This document shows positions 15,796-24,277 of a DNA stretch of 64,000 nucleotides, one piece after another. The notes below the pieces were generated by a model. That model saw nothing but the letters and a program-made list of their open reading frames with translations, did not search any database and was not told the DNA's origin. Within the stretch, counting starts at the first letter, position 1. Each line of letters begins with the position of its first letter. The translations under genes were made by a program, and so were the position numbers. The stretch is taken from contig JAUXGN010000009.1 of NCBI GenBank assembly GCA_030622115.1, forward strand, positions 1 to 64,000, written 5' to 3'. Source of the stretch: Candidatus Eiseniibacteriota bacterium. Its GTDB lineage: Bacteria > Joyebacterota > Joyebacteria > Joyebacterales > Joyebacteraceae.

Positions 15796-18700
15796 TCACG
15801 GCTTTCCTAGAGGAAGCTCTCGGGCGGCGTCAGTCACGGCGCCGATCTTCGATGCATAGCTGGTCTGGTTCGCGATGTCCTCGTCAGTTATGACATGGAC
15901 GTCGAGTAGGTTCTCAGTTCTGTAGCCGGTCTGGAGATAGTTCATCTCGCTCAAGCAGCGTCCCCAACCTTCGAGCCAGCTTGCGAGTTCGCGGTCCTGC
16001 GCGTCGGTCCCGCGGGTGTGGATCAGGAGGTCGATGTCGCTCTCCGGTCCGGCCGTGGCGTTCTTTGTGCTTCCGAACACATAGATGGCCACCGTCCCGA
16101 ATCTATCCGGATCGAGTGCGGCGGCGATTCGCTCCGCCATGCGGAGCCGCCACTGCCAGTACTGCATCGGCTTGTGGGAAACCGCCTTCTGCACCGGCTG
16201 TGGCTGTTCGCTGTCTTCGTCGGGATCGACGAATAGGGCCAGTGCCTCGCCGAGGTCTGCGTTGAGAAGCACGCGGAGCAGCCGGCCGTCCGCGTTTGCG
16301 GGCACGTCGATCACCCGGATGACGTCGGCCAGGTGCGCGAAGTCGGGCACCATGCCCGGTAGCAGGTTGTCGGCGCCCAAGAGGAAACGCTCATTGAAGA
16401 TCACGTCCTCTTCGTCGGGGTAGAGCGGCAGATACCTTATGCGGGACTCGACGAGGTCCTGAAAGAAGTGCGTTCCGAAGGAGAGGTCGGGGACGTAGTC
16501 GCCCTTTTTCTTGGCGATCTCGATGAGCATGGCCGTGTTCGAGATGTCTGCGTAGGTCACGCTCACGCCCAGCTTCACGTCGCCGCGACTGCCCCAGCGC
16601 CCCGGGCCGAGCAGGATAAATCGCTTCGTCGGAAGGAGCCTGTTAAGTTTACCGACGGCGCGGGCGACGGAGAGCATCTCCTCGCGACTTCCGAGCCGGC
16701 CGTATCGTTCCGGGTCCACATACACGATGTTCGTGATGTCTGGAATCCAGCCGTTCGAGACGTAGCGGTCTGCGGTGAAGACGATATCGCTCCCGTCAAC
16801 GTCCTTGGGGATCGGAGCGGGGCCGGAGTCATCCGATTGGCTTTGCGGACGGCACTGGAGAAGGTAGAAGTCTGTGCCATCGTGGGCGAACTCGATATCG
16901 ACGGGGCTGCCGAGTCTCTCCTCGAGGATGTTGAGGATGTTGTTGAGATGCTCGATGAACTGCGTCGTCTTCGCAAGTCCGTCAAAGGTCGCCACGAGTT
17001 CGTGCTTCTCCGCATCGAACATCACGCGAGGCGGGGCTTTCCCCAGCATTCCCTCTTCAAGCAAGGAGAAAACCTTGTCGAATCCAGGGAAGCCCGATCC
17101 TACGTCCTTCAGGAGGTCCGTTATGCTCTTCGTCTCGAGCGTACCTGACTCAAGGTTGATGACGTCGATCCACTTGGGTGAGTATCGGGCGATCTCGTCG
17201 ACGGCGACGTTGACTCTGAGGTTCGGTTTGCCGGGAACGAGCAGCACCGGGTAGTCATCCGCAACGCGATCTACCGCTCTCGTTCCGATACCCGGCACGA
17301 GCCTCGCGAGGCCGTCCTCTCTCTGGATGCGAGGCGACCAGCGAAACTCGCTGTTGCTGAAAGCGACGCCGGCGAACGCCGGGAAGAAGTATTTCCCGAC
17401 CTTCATGCCGACGACCTCCTGGATCATGATCCCCATCTCCTCGTTGAACTCGAGAAGACCGCGCTCACGCCTGTACTCGATCGGGTCCGGTCCGAATGTT
17501 GAAGCGTAGACCTCCGCGATGGCGTCTGCGAGCGCTTCAAGGCGCTCGGCCTTGGTCCCTTGGTTGGCGACGAACAGGCTCTTGTACTTTCCTGAGAACG
17601 CCGTACCAAGGCGGTCTTCGAGGAGACTCGAGCTCCTCACGATCAGCGGCGAATCGGCGAAGTCGTCGAGCGCTACCGAGAGACCGTTGAGAATGCGCGG
17701 GGGGAATGTCGAGTTCTTGAAGAGACGGATGATGTCCGGATACTCCTGTCTGACTTCGTACGTCTCCTTGAACTTCTGTTCTATGACCTCCTGCAGGTCG
17801 TTGTGCCCGATGAAATCGAGAATGCCGTCGGATGGCAGGTACCATGTTTTTGGGAGCTTGATGTCTCCTACTATCTGTTCCGCGTCCACCGTGCGCCCGA
17901 GAATGCGGTGGGCGAGGAGCATGCCGGCGCTCTTCCCGCCCAATCGGCCATGGCTGCCTGCGGGAATGACCATCCGTCCAGTCAGCTCGTAGAAATCCTC
18001 GATCTCCATGTTCTCCTTCGCGATGCGCACGAAGTCGATCTGCTCGGTCAGGAGACGCTGTGCCAGTGAGACCCGCAGCGTTTTCAGTGTGGAGGATCGG
18101 AGAATATGCTTGTTGGGGATGCCGTGTTGGAAGCGACGCATCGCGTCGACGATCTCGGGCAGTGGTGAGCGCGGGTTATTGAGGATGCGCAGGAACCCCA
18201 AGGCCTTGTCTTCCTGCATCCAGCTCTGCACGCGCCCCAGGATCTCGGTCTGGCTAAGATGTTTGCTCGCCAGCTCGAACGGGGCATCGCTCATGAGGTA
18301 GTCCGGATCTTGGGCGAACCGGCACGCCGGCACATTGATCTCGCCTATGACCTCTTCCTCTGAGTCGAGCGAATCGGTTTCGCCTGTAAGCATTTGCTGC
18401 GCGCCGCTGACGCCGATCCGGCAGAGGTAGTTGAGCATCTTGTGAGCGATGCGCAGGTAGAGGCCGCGGTCGGACTCCCGGAGAAGATGGAGCGGACTGC
18501 GCCAGATCTCGGACGCGCTGACACCGCCCTGACTCTGGAGCGTCTCCCAGTCCTTCTGGATGCTCTGTAGCCGCTGGCGCAGAATGTGGTGACCGATGAG
18601 CCCGGCGATCGTGTTGATGAGTCTCACCTCATCCCTGAGGAACGGACCCTCGTTCTCGCGCGGACGCTTCTCGGTGTAGAAGACTTCCAGCGTTCCGACC

Positions 18701-18981
18701 GCAGTGTCCTGGACCATGATATCGGCGCGGAGCACCCACTCGGATGGCTCAAAGCCGGGCGAGGAGAGCGTCTTGCCCTCGATCGTCAGTCTGGCTACAC
18801 AGATATCGGAGTATTGCCAGCCCGGCGGAAGCGCCTCAAGAACCTCCCGGTAGACTTCGTTCGGGGCTGTCTCGCGCTTCCGGAGCGCTCCCTCAACGTG
18901 GTAGAGGCAGTTGAGCTCCTTGGCTCGCTCCCGCAGAGAGGCCATCAGCCCCTCGGGTGTGGTGCGCAGCTCATCAGGCAT
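15796..18981 (-). CDS. GAF-like / PEP-synthase ATP-grasp / nucleotidyltransferase fusion protein
   Basis: A 1,061-residue multidomain protein. Residues ~15-135 look like a GAF sensor (LNCLYHVEGALRK, ICVARLTIEGKTL, EVRLINTIAGLIGHHIL). A helical linker follows. Residues ~330-710 form a pyruvate-phosphate-dikinase N-terminal ATP-grasp domain (GRLGGKSAGMLLAHRIL, PLIVRSSSLLEDRLGTAFSGKYKS, VDIEFAHDG, LLQCRPQS). Residues ~790-900 carry the companion region (LLGPGRWGSRGD, SFGTHFFQDLVES). The last ~110 residues are a MNT-type nucleotidyltransferase (VFGSTKNATAGPESDIDLLI). The swivelling phosphohistidine domain and the PEP-binding barrel of true PEP synthase are missing, so it is unlikely to make PEP. 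It overlaps the upstream paralogue by eight bases. Confidence 0.82.
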   Translation of the reverse strand: MPDELRTTPEGLMASLRERAKELNCLYHVEGALRKRETAPNEVYREVLEALPPGWQYSDICVARLTIEGKTLSSPGFEPSEWVLRADIMVQDTAVGTLEVFYTEKRPRENEGPFLRDEVRLINTIAGLIGHHILRQRLQSIQKDWETLQSQGGVSASEIWRSPLHLLRESDRGLYLRIAHKMLNYLCRIGVSGAQQMLTGETDSLDSEEEVIGEINVPACRFAQDPDYLMSDAPFELASKHLSQTEILGRVQSWMQEDKALGFLRILNNPRSPLPEIVDAMRRFQHGIPNKHILRSSTLKTLRVSLAQRLLTEQIDFVRIAKENMEIEDFYELTGRMVIPAGSHGRLGGKSAGMLLAHRILGRTVDAEQIVGDIKLPKTWYLPSDGILDFIGHNDLQEVIEQKFKETYEVRQEYPDIIRLFKNSTFPPRILNGLSVALDDFADSPLIVRSSSLLEDRLGTAFSGKYKSLFVANQGTKAERLEALADAIAEVYASTFGPDPIEYRRERGLLEFNEEMGIMIQEVVGMKVGKYFFPAFAGVAFSNSEFRWSPRIQREDGLARLVPGIGTRAVDRVADDYPVLLVPGKPNLRVNVAVDEIARYSPKWIDVINLESGTLETKSITDLLKDVGSGFPGFDKVFSLLEEGMLGKAPPRVMFDAEKHELVATFDGLAKTTQFIEHLNNILNILEERLGSPVDIEFAHDGTDFYLLQCRPQSQSDDSGPAPIPKDVDGSDIVFTADRYVSNGWIPDITNIVYVDPERYGRLGSREEMLSVARAVGKLNRLLPTKRFILLGPGRWGSRGDVKLGVSVTYADISNTAMLIEIAKKKGDYVPDLSFGTHFFQDLVESRIRYLPLYPDEEDVIFNERFLLGADNLLPGMVPDFAHLADVIRVIDVPANADGRLLRVLLNADLGEALALFVDPDEDSEQPQPVQKAVSHKPMQYWQWRLRMAERIAAALDPDRFGTVAIYVFGSTKNATAGPESDIDLLIHTRGTDAQDRELASWLEGWGRCLSEMNYLQTGYRTENLLDVHVITDEDIANQTSYASKIGAVTDAARELPLGKP

Positions 18982-20713
18982 GTGTGATCACTCCTCTTCC
19001 GCTCCGTCCGTCGACTTTCACTGCGACGGGGTGCTCCAATCTGACGTGGCGAACGAGTTCGGACTCTGAAATGGGAGGCTGAGCATCGAGCCACTTCCAG
19101 TGGATGCCCGGCTCGGCCGTGTGGCTGACTGAGAGATAGAGAACCTCGAAGCTAATCAAGTTGTGGAAGAAATGCGATCCTTGGCTGAGATCGGGTGTCA
19201 TCTGCGGAAGTGTTGCTTCGACGATCACACTTGCACCGCCGATCTGTCCCCAATCGACCGGCACGCCAAGCCACGGGTCCGAGCTGCCCCACCGCCCAAA
19301 GCCGATGAGAAGATACGGCCGTCCCATGTGAACGAGCTCTCTGTTGATGATGTCGAGCTCGCCGGCAATTGTGGGAGTATGGCGCGCCTCGAAAGCCTCC
19401 GGTCGAAGGTAGACGATATCGAGAATGTCGTCACGGGTTCCATTGCCGAGCGAGTGCTCCGATGAGACGATCACTTGCGGGGATGCGAGCTCATCCTCAG
19501 TGACCGTGACGGGCGCACGCGCGACCATCATAGGACGGGCCTGAAGAAACCCGAATCGTGGTGTCGTCCGGCCGAGCGGGTCAAGTGCGACGGCGAACTC
19601 GATCTCGACCGCTTTGGCCAGGGCCTCCTCCGAGAGGTTCAGAAGTCGCATGATGAGATCGTTGATCGGAAGCGTGTCAAACGTCAGAAGCGGCGAAAAA
19701 TCAAGCACGCGGGCGCCCTTGCCCTGGAGACCCGGGCGCAGCCGCTCCGACCGGGGGTCGTACGTTGACACGAGGTGTTCAAGCGCGCCATCGTACTCTG
19801 CGGCGGCGAGTTCTGCCCGGACAAGGTACTCCGTCTCCCGTGCCGGATCGGGTGGTGGGGGCGCTCCCATGTTGACCGCCCAGAAGCCCGTTTGCGTGTT
19901 CTTGATCAGGTCGCCAAGGCCGTTGTAAGGCGGCGGAGCGGTCGGATACTTGGGACAATACGTCCACGACATGCCGCCGTCAACGATCTCCTTCCCGAGG
20001 CCGAGGGCGAGGTTGATGACACCGTCCTCCGGTTCCGCGCGGGCTGTCGGGTAGTAGCTGTACGATCTCCCCACGCCGGAGACGGCCGGATAGAAGCGCT
20101 CACCCATCCGGTGCCCGACGACCTCCTGAATGATGACGGCCATCTTCTCATCCCGGAGTGACTGCCCAACCGATCCGATGTAGTTCTTCGGTCCGCTGAA
20201 GAACGTCGACGCGTACACGAACTTGATGCCTTCGACGAGTCGGTGAAAGCGTGTGTCCGTATCGGGCTGGTTGTTGGGGATCATCTTCGTGCCGTAGACG
20301 CCCGCGAACGGGTGTTCGAGTGCATCCTCAAGGAGACTCGATGATCGAATTGCCAGAGGTGTGTGCAGTCCTGCCGCGATCGACCTGAGATCGCCCACGA
20401 ACTCGGCCGGGAGTTCGCCCCGCTGGAAGGCGAGTGCGATCCTCTCATCGGTCTCGTCGCTCATGGCGATGTCGTAGAGGTCGTTGTGCGCCATGAAGTC
20501 GTCAAAAAGCTCGGTCGTGAGGACCGTGAGTGTCGGGATGTTGACATCGAAGGCTGGGAATTCGTCAGGGTTAAGGCCGGAGAGAACCTTCTCGCGGACC
20601 AGGTTCAGACCGGCGGCCTTGCCGCCGATCTCTCCTGTTCCGAGCCGGGTGAAGGTCTGCTCCGCGCCGAGGAAGGCGCGGTTGAACCGCGGAAGCTGCG
20701 ATGCGGATGACAT
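18974..20713 (-). CDS. PEP-synthase-like ATP-grasp protein
   Basis: A 579-residue protein built around the PPDK/PEP-synthase N-terminal ATP-grasp domain: LGTGEIGGKAAGLNLVREK (~25-45), LAIRSSSLLEDALEHPFAGVYG (~120-140), IIQEVVGHRMGERFYPAVSGV (~195-215), VEIEFAVALDP and FLQARPM (~370-395). The companion region is LLIGFGRWGSSDPWLGV and GSHFFHNL (~470-530). It is shorter than the downstream paralogue and lacks the GAF-like and nucleotidyltransferase ends, as well as the phosphohistidine and PEP-binding domains. The reaction is unknown; ATP-dependent phosphoryl transfer to a partner is an inference. It lies 72 bases downstream of glutamate dehydrogenase on the same strand. Confidence 0.82.
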   Translation of the reverse strand: MSSASQLPRFNRAFLGAEQTFTRLGTGEIGGKAAGLNLVREKVLSGLNPDEFPAFDVNIPTLTVLTTELFDDFMAHNDLYDIAMSDETDERIALAFQRGELPAEFVGDLRSIAAGLHTPLAIRSSSLLEDALEHPFAGVYGTKMIPNNQPDTDTRFHRLVEGIKFVYASTFFSGPKNYIGSVGQSLRDEKMAVIIQEVVGHRMGERFYPAVSGVGRSYSYYPTARAEPEDGVINLALGLGKEIVDGGMSWTYCPKYPTAPPPYNGLGDLIKNTQTGFWAVNMGAPPPPDPARETEYLVRAELAAAEYDGALEHLVSTYDPRSERLRPGLQGKGARVLDFSPLLTFDTLPINDLIMRLLNLSEEALAKAVEIEFAVALDPLGRTTPRFGFLQARPMMVARAPVTVTEDELASPQVIVSSEHSLGNGTRDDILDIVYLRPEAFEARHTPTIAGELDIINRELVHMGRPYLLIGFGRWGSSDPWLGVPVDWGQIGGASVIVEATLPQMTPDLSQGSHFFHNLISFEVLYLSVSHTAEPGIHWKWLDAQPPISESELVRHVRLEHPVAVKVDGRSGRGVITHA

Positions 20714-20785
20714 CGTGCAAGTCTCCCGTGGGTTCAGGCCAGCAGGCGGGGCGCCCGGTTCAGGGCGCCCCGTCCCGGTGAAACG

Positions 20786-22075
20786 CTAGATCCAACCGCG
20801 CGCGCGACAAGCCTCTGCGACGCGGTTGATCGATACGACGTAAGCGGCGTCTCGCATGTAGATGCTCTGCTTGCCGGCGAGTTCGCTCACGGCGACATAT
20901 GCTGCGGTCATCTTCACATCGAGCTTACCCAGAACCTCGTCCATTTCCCAGAAATAGTTCATGTTGCTCTGGACCTGCTCAAAGTAGCTGCAAGTGACAC
21001 CGCCCGCATTCGCGAGGAAATCCGGGATCATGTGGATGCCCCGCGCGTGGATTGCCTTGTCCGCCTCAGGTGTAGTCGGACCGTTGGCGCCCTCGGCGAT
21101 GATCTTGACTCGCTTGCTCATCTTCTCGACGTTTTCTGCCGTAATCGAGTTCTCAAGAGCAGACGGAATCAGAATGTCGACATCCTGGTCGATCCAGGCG
21201 TCACCGGGCAGTACCTCGTAGCCGAGGTCGCGCGCCTTTGCCTGGTCGATGCCCCCGAAACGGTCCGTGATGCCCCGAAGCTCCGCCAGATCGATGCCGT
21301 CCTTTTTGCGAAAGACGTTCGCGCACTGCTCCTTCTGGTCCCAGCACGAGACGCTGATGGTGGTGCCGCCGATCTGATGGTAGAGCTCGATCGCGTACTG
21401 CGCGACATTGCCGAATCCCTGGACGCTCGCGATCGTGTCGGATGGACGAATGCTCAACTCCTTGAGCGCCTCTCTGAGTGTGTAGATAACACCGTATCCG
21501 GTTGCCTGCGTGCGACCCAGCGAGCCACCCATGCCGACCGGCTTCCCGGTAATGGCACCTGGGAAGTGGCCGCCGTGAATTTTCTCGTACTCATCCATCA
21601 TCCAGAGCATGTGCTGTGGGCTCGTCATGACGTCAGGTGCGGGGACGTCTGCCACTGGGCCGATGTTTCGCGCCAGCTGGCGGATGAAGCCGCGGCAGAT
21701 CGCTTCCTGCTCGCGCATGCTCAGGTTGTGGGGGTCGCAGATCACGCCGCCCTTGCCGCCGCCGAGCGGGATGTCGACGACCGCACACTTCCACGTCATC
21801 CACATCGAGAGGGCACGAACTGTGTCGATCGTCTCCTGCGGATGGAACCGAATGCCACCCTTGCACGGACCGCGCGCATCATTGTGCTGCACGCGGAATC
21901 CCGCAAACACCTGCACCGTACCGTCGTCCATGCGTACCGGGATCGTGAAGTGATACTCGCGCATCGGCGTGCGGAGAAACGCTCGCGCTCCCTCATCGAG
22001 ATCGATGACATCGGCGATGCTGTCGAACTGGGCACGCGCCATGTCGTAGGCGTTGTACGTGCCGTTGCTGGCCAT
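20786..22075 (-). CDS. gdhA: Glutamate dehydrogenase (Glu/Leu/Phe/Val family)
   Basis: A 429-residue hexameric-type dehydrogenase that interconverts glutamate with 2-oxoglutarate and ammonia. Landmarks: VFAGFRVQHNDARGPCKGGIRFHP, the glycine-rich PLGGGKGGVICDP containing the catalytic Lys region, PAPDVMTSPQHMLWMMDEYEK, GRTQATGYGV and a Rossmann nucleotide site in SVQGFGNVAQYA. The length is normal for this family. Cofactor preference is not clear from the sequence. The gene begins with ATG after AAGGAGG and is the first of a three-gene minus-strand unit with two ATP-grasp proteins. That may link nitrogen assimilation to a phosphoryl-transfer control system. Confidence 0.95.
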   Translation of the reverse strand: MASNGTYNAYDMARAQFDSIADVIDLDEGARAFLRTPMREYHFTIPVRMDDGTVQVFAGFRVQHNDARGPCKGGIRFHPQETIDTVRALSMWMTWKCAVVDIPLGGGKGGVICDPHNLSMREQEAICRGFIRQLARNIGPVADVPAPDVMTSPQHMLWMMDEYEKIHGGHFPGAITGKPVGMGGSLGRTQATGYGVIYTLREALKELSIRPSDTIASVQGFGNVAQYAIELYHQIGGTTISVSCWDQKEQCANVFRKKDGIDLAELRGITDRFGGIDQAKARDLGYEVLPGDAWIDQDVDILIPSALENSITAENVEKMSKRVKIIAEGANGPTTPEADKAIHARGIHMIPDFLANAGGVTCSYFEQVQSNMNYFWEMDEVLGKLDVKMTAAYVAVSELAGKQSIYMRDAAYVVSINRVAEACRARGWI

Positions 22076-22306
22076 GCAGTTCCTCCTTCTTTAGGACTCC
22101 AGTTGGGGCCGCCGGCACCTTTGCCGGACGAGTCCATCGAGTCCAAGTCAATGTCGCACATCTATCCAAGTGGCGAACGACTCACCACCAATCAAGCAAG
22201 TCAACCACCAAGTCTAGCTCTGTCTGGTCAAGAGTGCAATGCATAGTCGCGCCGCGCTCTCGGGCGCCGTTTTGGAGGCAGCGTGGCGTTTCTGGGGGAG
22301 GAGGGG
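22076..22306. other. Upstream region of the gdhA unit
   Basis: About 230 bases containing the gdhA ribosome site (near 22083) and its presumed promoter, which is not clear. No gene is visible. A repeated CAAGTCAACCACCAAGTC-like stretch at 22196-22213 is of unknown meaning. Confidence 0.35.
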
Positions 22307-22372
22307 CTATCTGTACATGGCCTTGATGGCTCCCCAGCTTCGTTCCTCGACAGCGTCGATCTCGACGCCGAC
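22307..22372 (-). pseudogene. Orphan SWG-type C-terminal tail (gene relic)
   Basis: The minus strand ends in LVGVEIDAVEERSWGAIKAMYR and a stop, a near-exact copy of the tail of the FG-GAP protein ending at 37120. Upstream, the frame soon enters sequence that reads badly and lies antisense to the promoter and start of the gene at 22556, so no body protein is left. It is therefore the last ~20 codons of a lost or truncated exported protein. The tail codons are not decayed, which suggests recent loss. Confidence 0.55.
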
Positions 22373-22468
22373 TAAGAGCGGAATTTCCTGTGTGTGGCCT
22401 TCCGCAGAGCATCCACTCAAGGGCTGCGGGCCGGGCGGTCCCCATCCGCTCAACGCGGGTAGGACGAG

Positions 22469-22497
22469 TTGTGTCGAGGGCGCCCTTGTGGTATAAT
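22469..22497 (+). promoter_or_regulatory. Promoter of the exported gene at 22556
   Basis: TTGTGT (22469-22474), a 17-base spacer and TATAAT (22492-22497), with TG one base upstream of the -10. The TGTGGTATAAT string is identical to that at 7473-7482. Confidence 0.7.
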
Positions 22498-22555
22498 TCG
22501 CTTGAAGGTGTTCAATGGACATGGAACTCCGCGCATGACTCCCCAGGAGGCCGCC

Positions 22556-23932
22556 ATGACACACACACGCCGCTCTCTCTTGACCGCTCTTCTGGCAGCC
22601 CTTGTCGCAGCCTTGTTCACAGCCTTGGGCCTCGCGGCGATTCAGCCGGAACGAGTTACGCCTACTACAATCCCAATCGATCCAATCCGCAACAACATCA
22701 TGCTCTGGTATGACCCAATCGATGAGAATTCGGAGGGCTGGACGCACGGAGACTACACGGCTGACATGGCAATCGAGTTCCATGTGGACGTGTACCACGC
22801 CCACAGCTCAGGTGAGTTCTCCTATTGGTGTGGCCGGATGGACCCCGCCTTCTCCGGCGGCGATGGGTACGGCAACTCGTGGGATCAGCGTCTGCTTCTT
22901 CCCTCGATCGAGCTTGGCAACACTGTAGTCGAACACCGCTCGTGGGGGAGCATCAAGGCGTCGTACAGGGTGGGTGCTGCGGGCGGCGAGGATGCTGAGC
23001 GCGACTCCGCCTCAGGGCGCGAAGATAGCCGTGGAACCGTGCCCGTGCTCACGTTCTCATACCGGCACGACTGCGAAGCGGGCTACGATTTCATCTGGCT
23101 TCAGGCGCTCGTGGATGGCAGTTGGGTGAATCTGCTCGATGGCTTCACCGGCGTGAGCGGCGGTTGGCAGGAATCCGGTGAGGTGCCGGTCGGGGACTTC
23201 GGTGATCCTCTGCATCTGAGATTCAGGTTCGTCTCGGATGGCACGTCGTCTGATGAAGATGGGGTCTACGATTCGGACGGTGGCGCGTTTCACGTCGACA
23301 ACATTCGCGTTTATGACTATGTCACCGGGGACGAGTTCTTTTCGGACGATGCCGAGGGTGGAACCGCTCAGTGTACGCCCTCGATCCCCGAGCCGGCCGG
23401 TGACTGGTGGCACATCCATGAGGACTACTGCTCGTCTGGGGCGTACGACTACGGACTGGACCCCTTCTGCTGGTGGTGCGGCGACGAGAGCGATTCCTCG
23501 CTAATTCCCCCGGGTCTCAGGAACTGGCTCCAGACCCCGTACATCGATCTCTACACCGTGTATGGCTACGCGCGCCAGTGCACATTCAGGTTTGCGCTTC
23601 ATCCGGAGGTGCCGGTTGGGCAAGGCGACCACTGGACCGAGGAGATCACCTGGGACAGCGGCGCGACATGGTATCTAGTGGGCACGTGGTGGGACGATTT
23701 CGGCGCGTGCAACGGTTTCGCCGCACATGGACTGTATTCAGGATTAGCATTCTACAACAACGGCACCGGACTCGCAGCGGCTCGATGGACCTTCTACACG
23801 GACGACGATGGATGCGGGCCGGGAGCGGCAGGTGCGGCCGGTATCTCGCTCGACCACACGTGGCTTGAGGCTGACCCGTATGGTCGCCGACGCTCATCCT
23901 CGTGGCAGCTCATCAAGGAGATCGCTCGGTAG
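22556..23932 (+). CDS. Exported beta-sandwich protein with internal and C-terminal SWG-like segments
   Basis: A 458-residue protein starting at the ATG preceded by AGGAGG (22545-22550), with a signal peptide (RRSLLTALLAALVAALFTALGLA). The body looks like paired concanavalin/MAM-like beta-sandwich domains of peptidase-associated secreted proteins (LTFSYRHDCEAGYDFIWLQ, LHLRFRFVSDG, GAFHVDNIRVYD). Residues 124-138 read VVEHRSWGSIKASYR, a complete SWG tail, followed by a Gly/Asp/Ser/Arg-rich stretch to about 161, where the beta-strand VPVLTFSYR resumes. The true C terminus (SSSWQLIKEIAR) is a degenerate version of the same tail. The internal copy looks like an insertion into a strand-loop-strand region. 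No enzyme motif is recognised. Confidence 0.75.
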   Translation: MTHTRRSLLTALLAALVAALFTALGLAAIQPERVTPTTIPIDPIRNNIMLWYDPIDENSEGWTHGDYTADMAIEFHVDVYHAHSSGEFSYWCGRMDPAFSGGDGYGNSWDQRLLLPSIELGNTVVEHRSWGSIKASYRVGAAGGEDAERDSASGREDSRGTVPVLTFSYRHDCEAGYDFIWLQALVDGSWVNLLDGFTGVSGGWQESGEVPVGDFGDPLHLRFRFVSDGTSSDEDGVYDSDGGAFHVDNIRVYDYVTGDEFFSDDAEGGTAQCTPSIPEPAGDWWHIHEDYCSSGAYDYGLDPFCWWCGDESDSSLIPPGLRNWLQTPYIDLYTVYGYARQCTFRFALHPEVPVGQGDHWTEEITWDSGATWYLVGTWWDDFGACNGFAAHGLYSGLAFYNNGTGLAAARWTFYTDDDGCGPGAAGAAGISLDHTWLEADPYGRRRSSSWQLIKEIAR

Positions 23933-23962
23933 ATCTCTGGTGACCGAGCTTGTCCCTGCTGT

Positions 23963-24008
23963 GCGACCGAAGAGCCTCCGGAAGGAATCCCGGGGGCTTC
24001 TTGGTCGC
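23963..24008 (+). terminator. Long hairpin after the exported gene
   Basis: GCGACC...GCC.CCGG pairs with CCGG.GGC...GGTCGC around AAGGAAT, with small bulges, 30 bases past the stop. CTTCTTGG lies in the descending arm, and no clean T-run follows. Confidence 0.55.
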
Positions 24009-24184
24009 GAGGGCACGATCGCTCGCTGCGTCAGCGTCATGACCTCCGACGCGACGGCGAACATCCTCTATTCGAGAAAGAGCGCGAGAAGGCCATCGGT
24101 GTGCTGGAGGACGCGGGAGTGACTCCTGGACCGGGGTGGAGTAGGTAGGTGAGGGAGACTAGGCGCCAGACAGGCGGTTCCATC
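24009..24184. other. Intergenic region with a possible coding relic
   Basis: One plus-strand frame ending at 24149 reads LFEKEREKAIGVLEDAG and then VTPGPGWSR before a TAG. This looks like a genuine C terminus but has no start or upstream body, so it may be a decayed gene end. Nothing else is recognisable. Confidence 0.25.
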
Positions 24185-24213
24185 TGGCGAGACGCACTTC
24201 CGTGTGGTATTTT
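24185..24213 (+). promoter_or_regulatory. Possible extended -10 promoter of the FG-GAP gene
   Basis: TGGCGA (24185-24190), a 17-base spacer, then TATTTT (24208-24213) preceded by TGTGG. The -35 match is weak; the TGTGGTAT context recurs before other exported genes. Confidence 0.45.
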
Positions 24214-24277
24214 GACATACAGTTCTTCCTCTCCCAAATCTACGCAGCCACAGACGTGTTCTCACGGAGGTGATTCC

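Noticed and set aside
15796-20713. Phosphoenolpyruvate synthase genes
   Set aside because: Only the N-terminal ATP-grasp part is present; the phosphohistidine and PEP-binding domains are missing in both.
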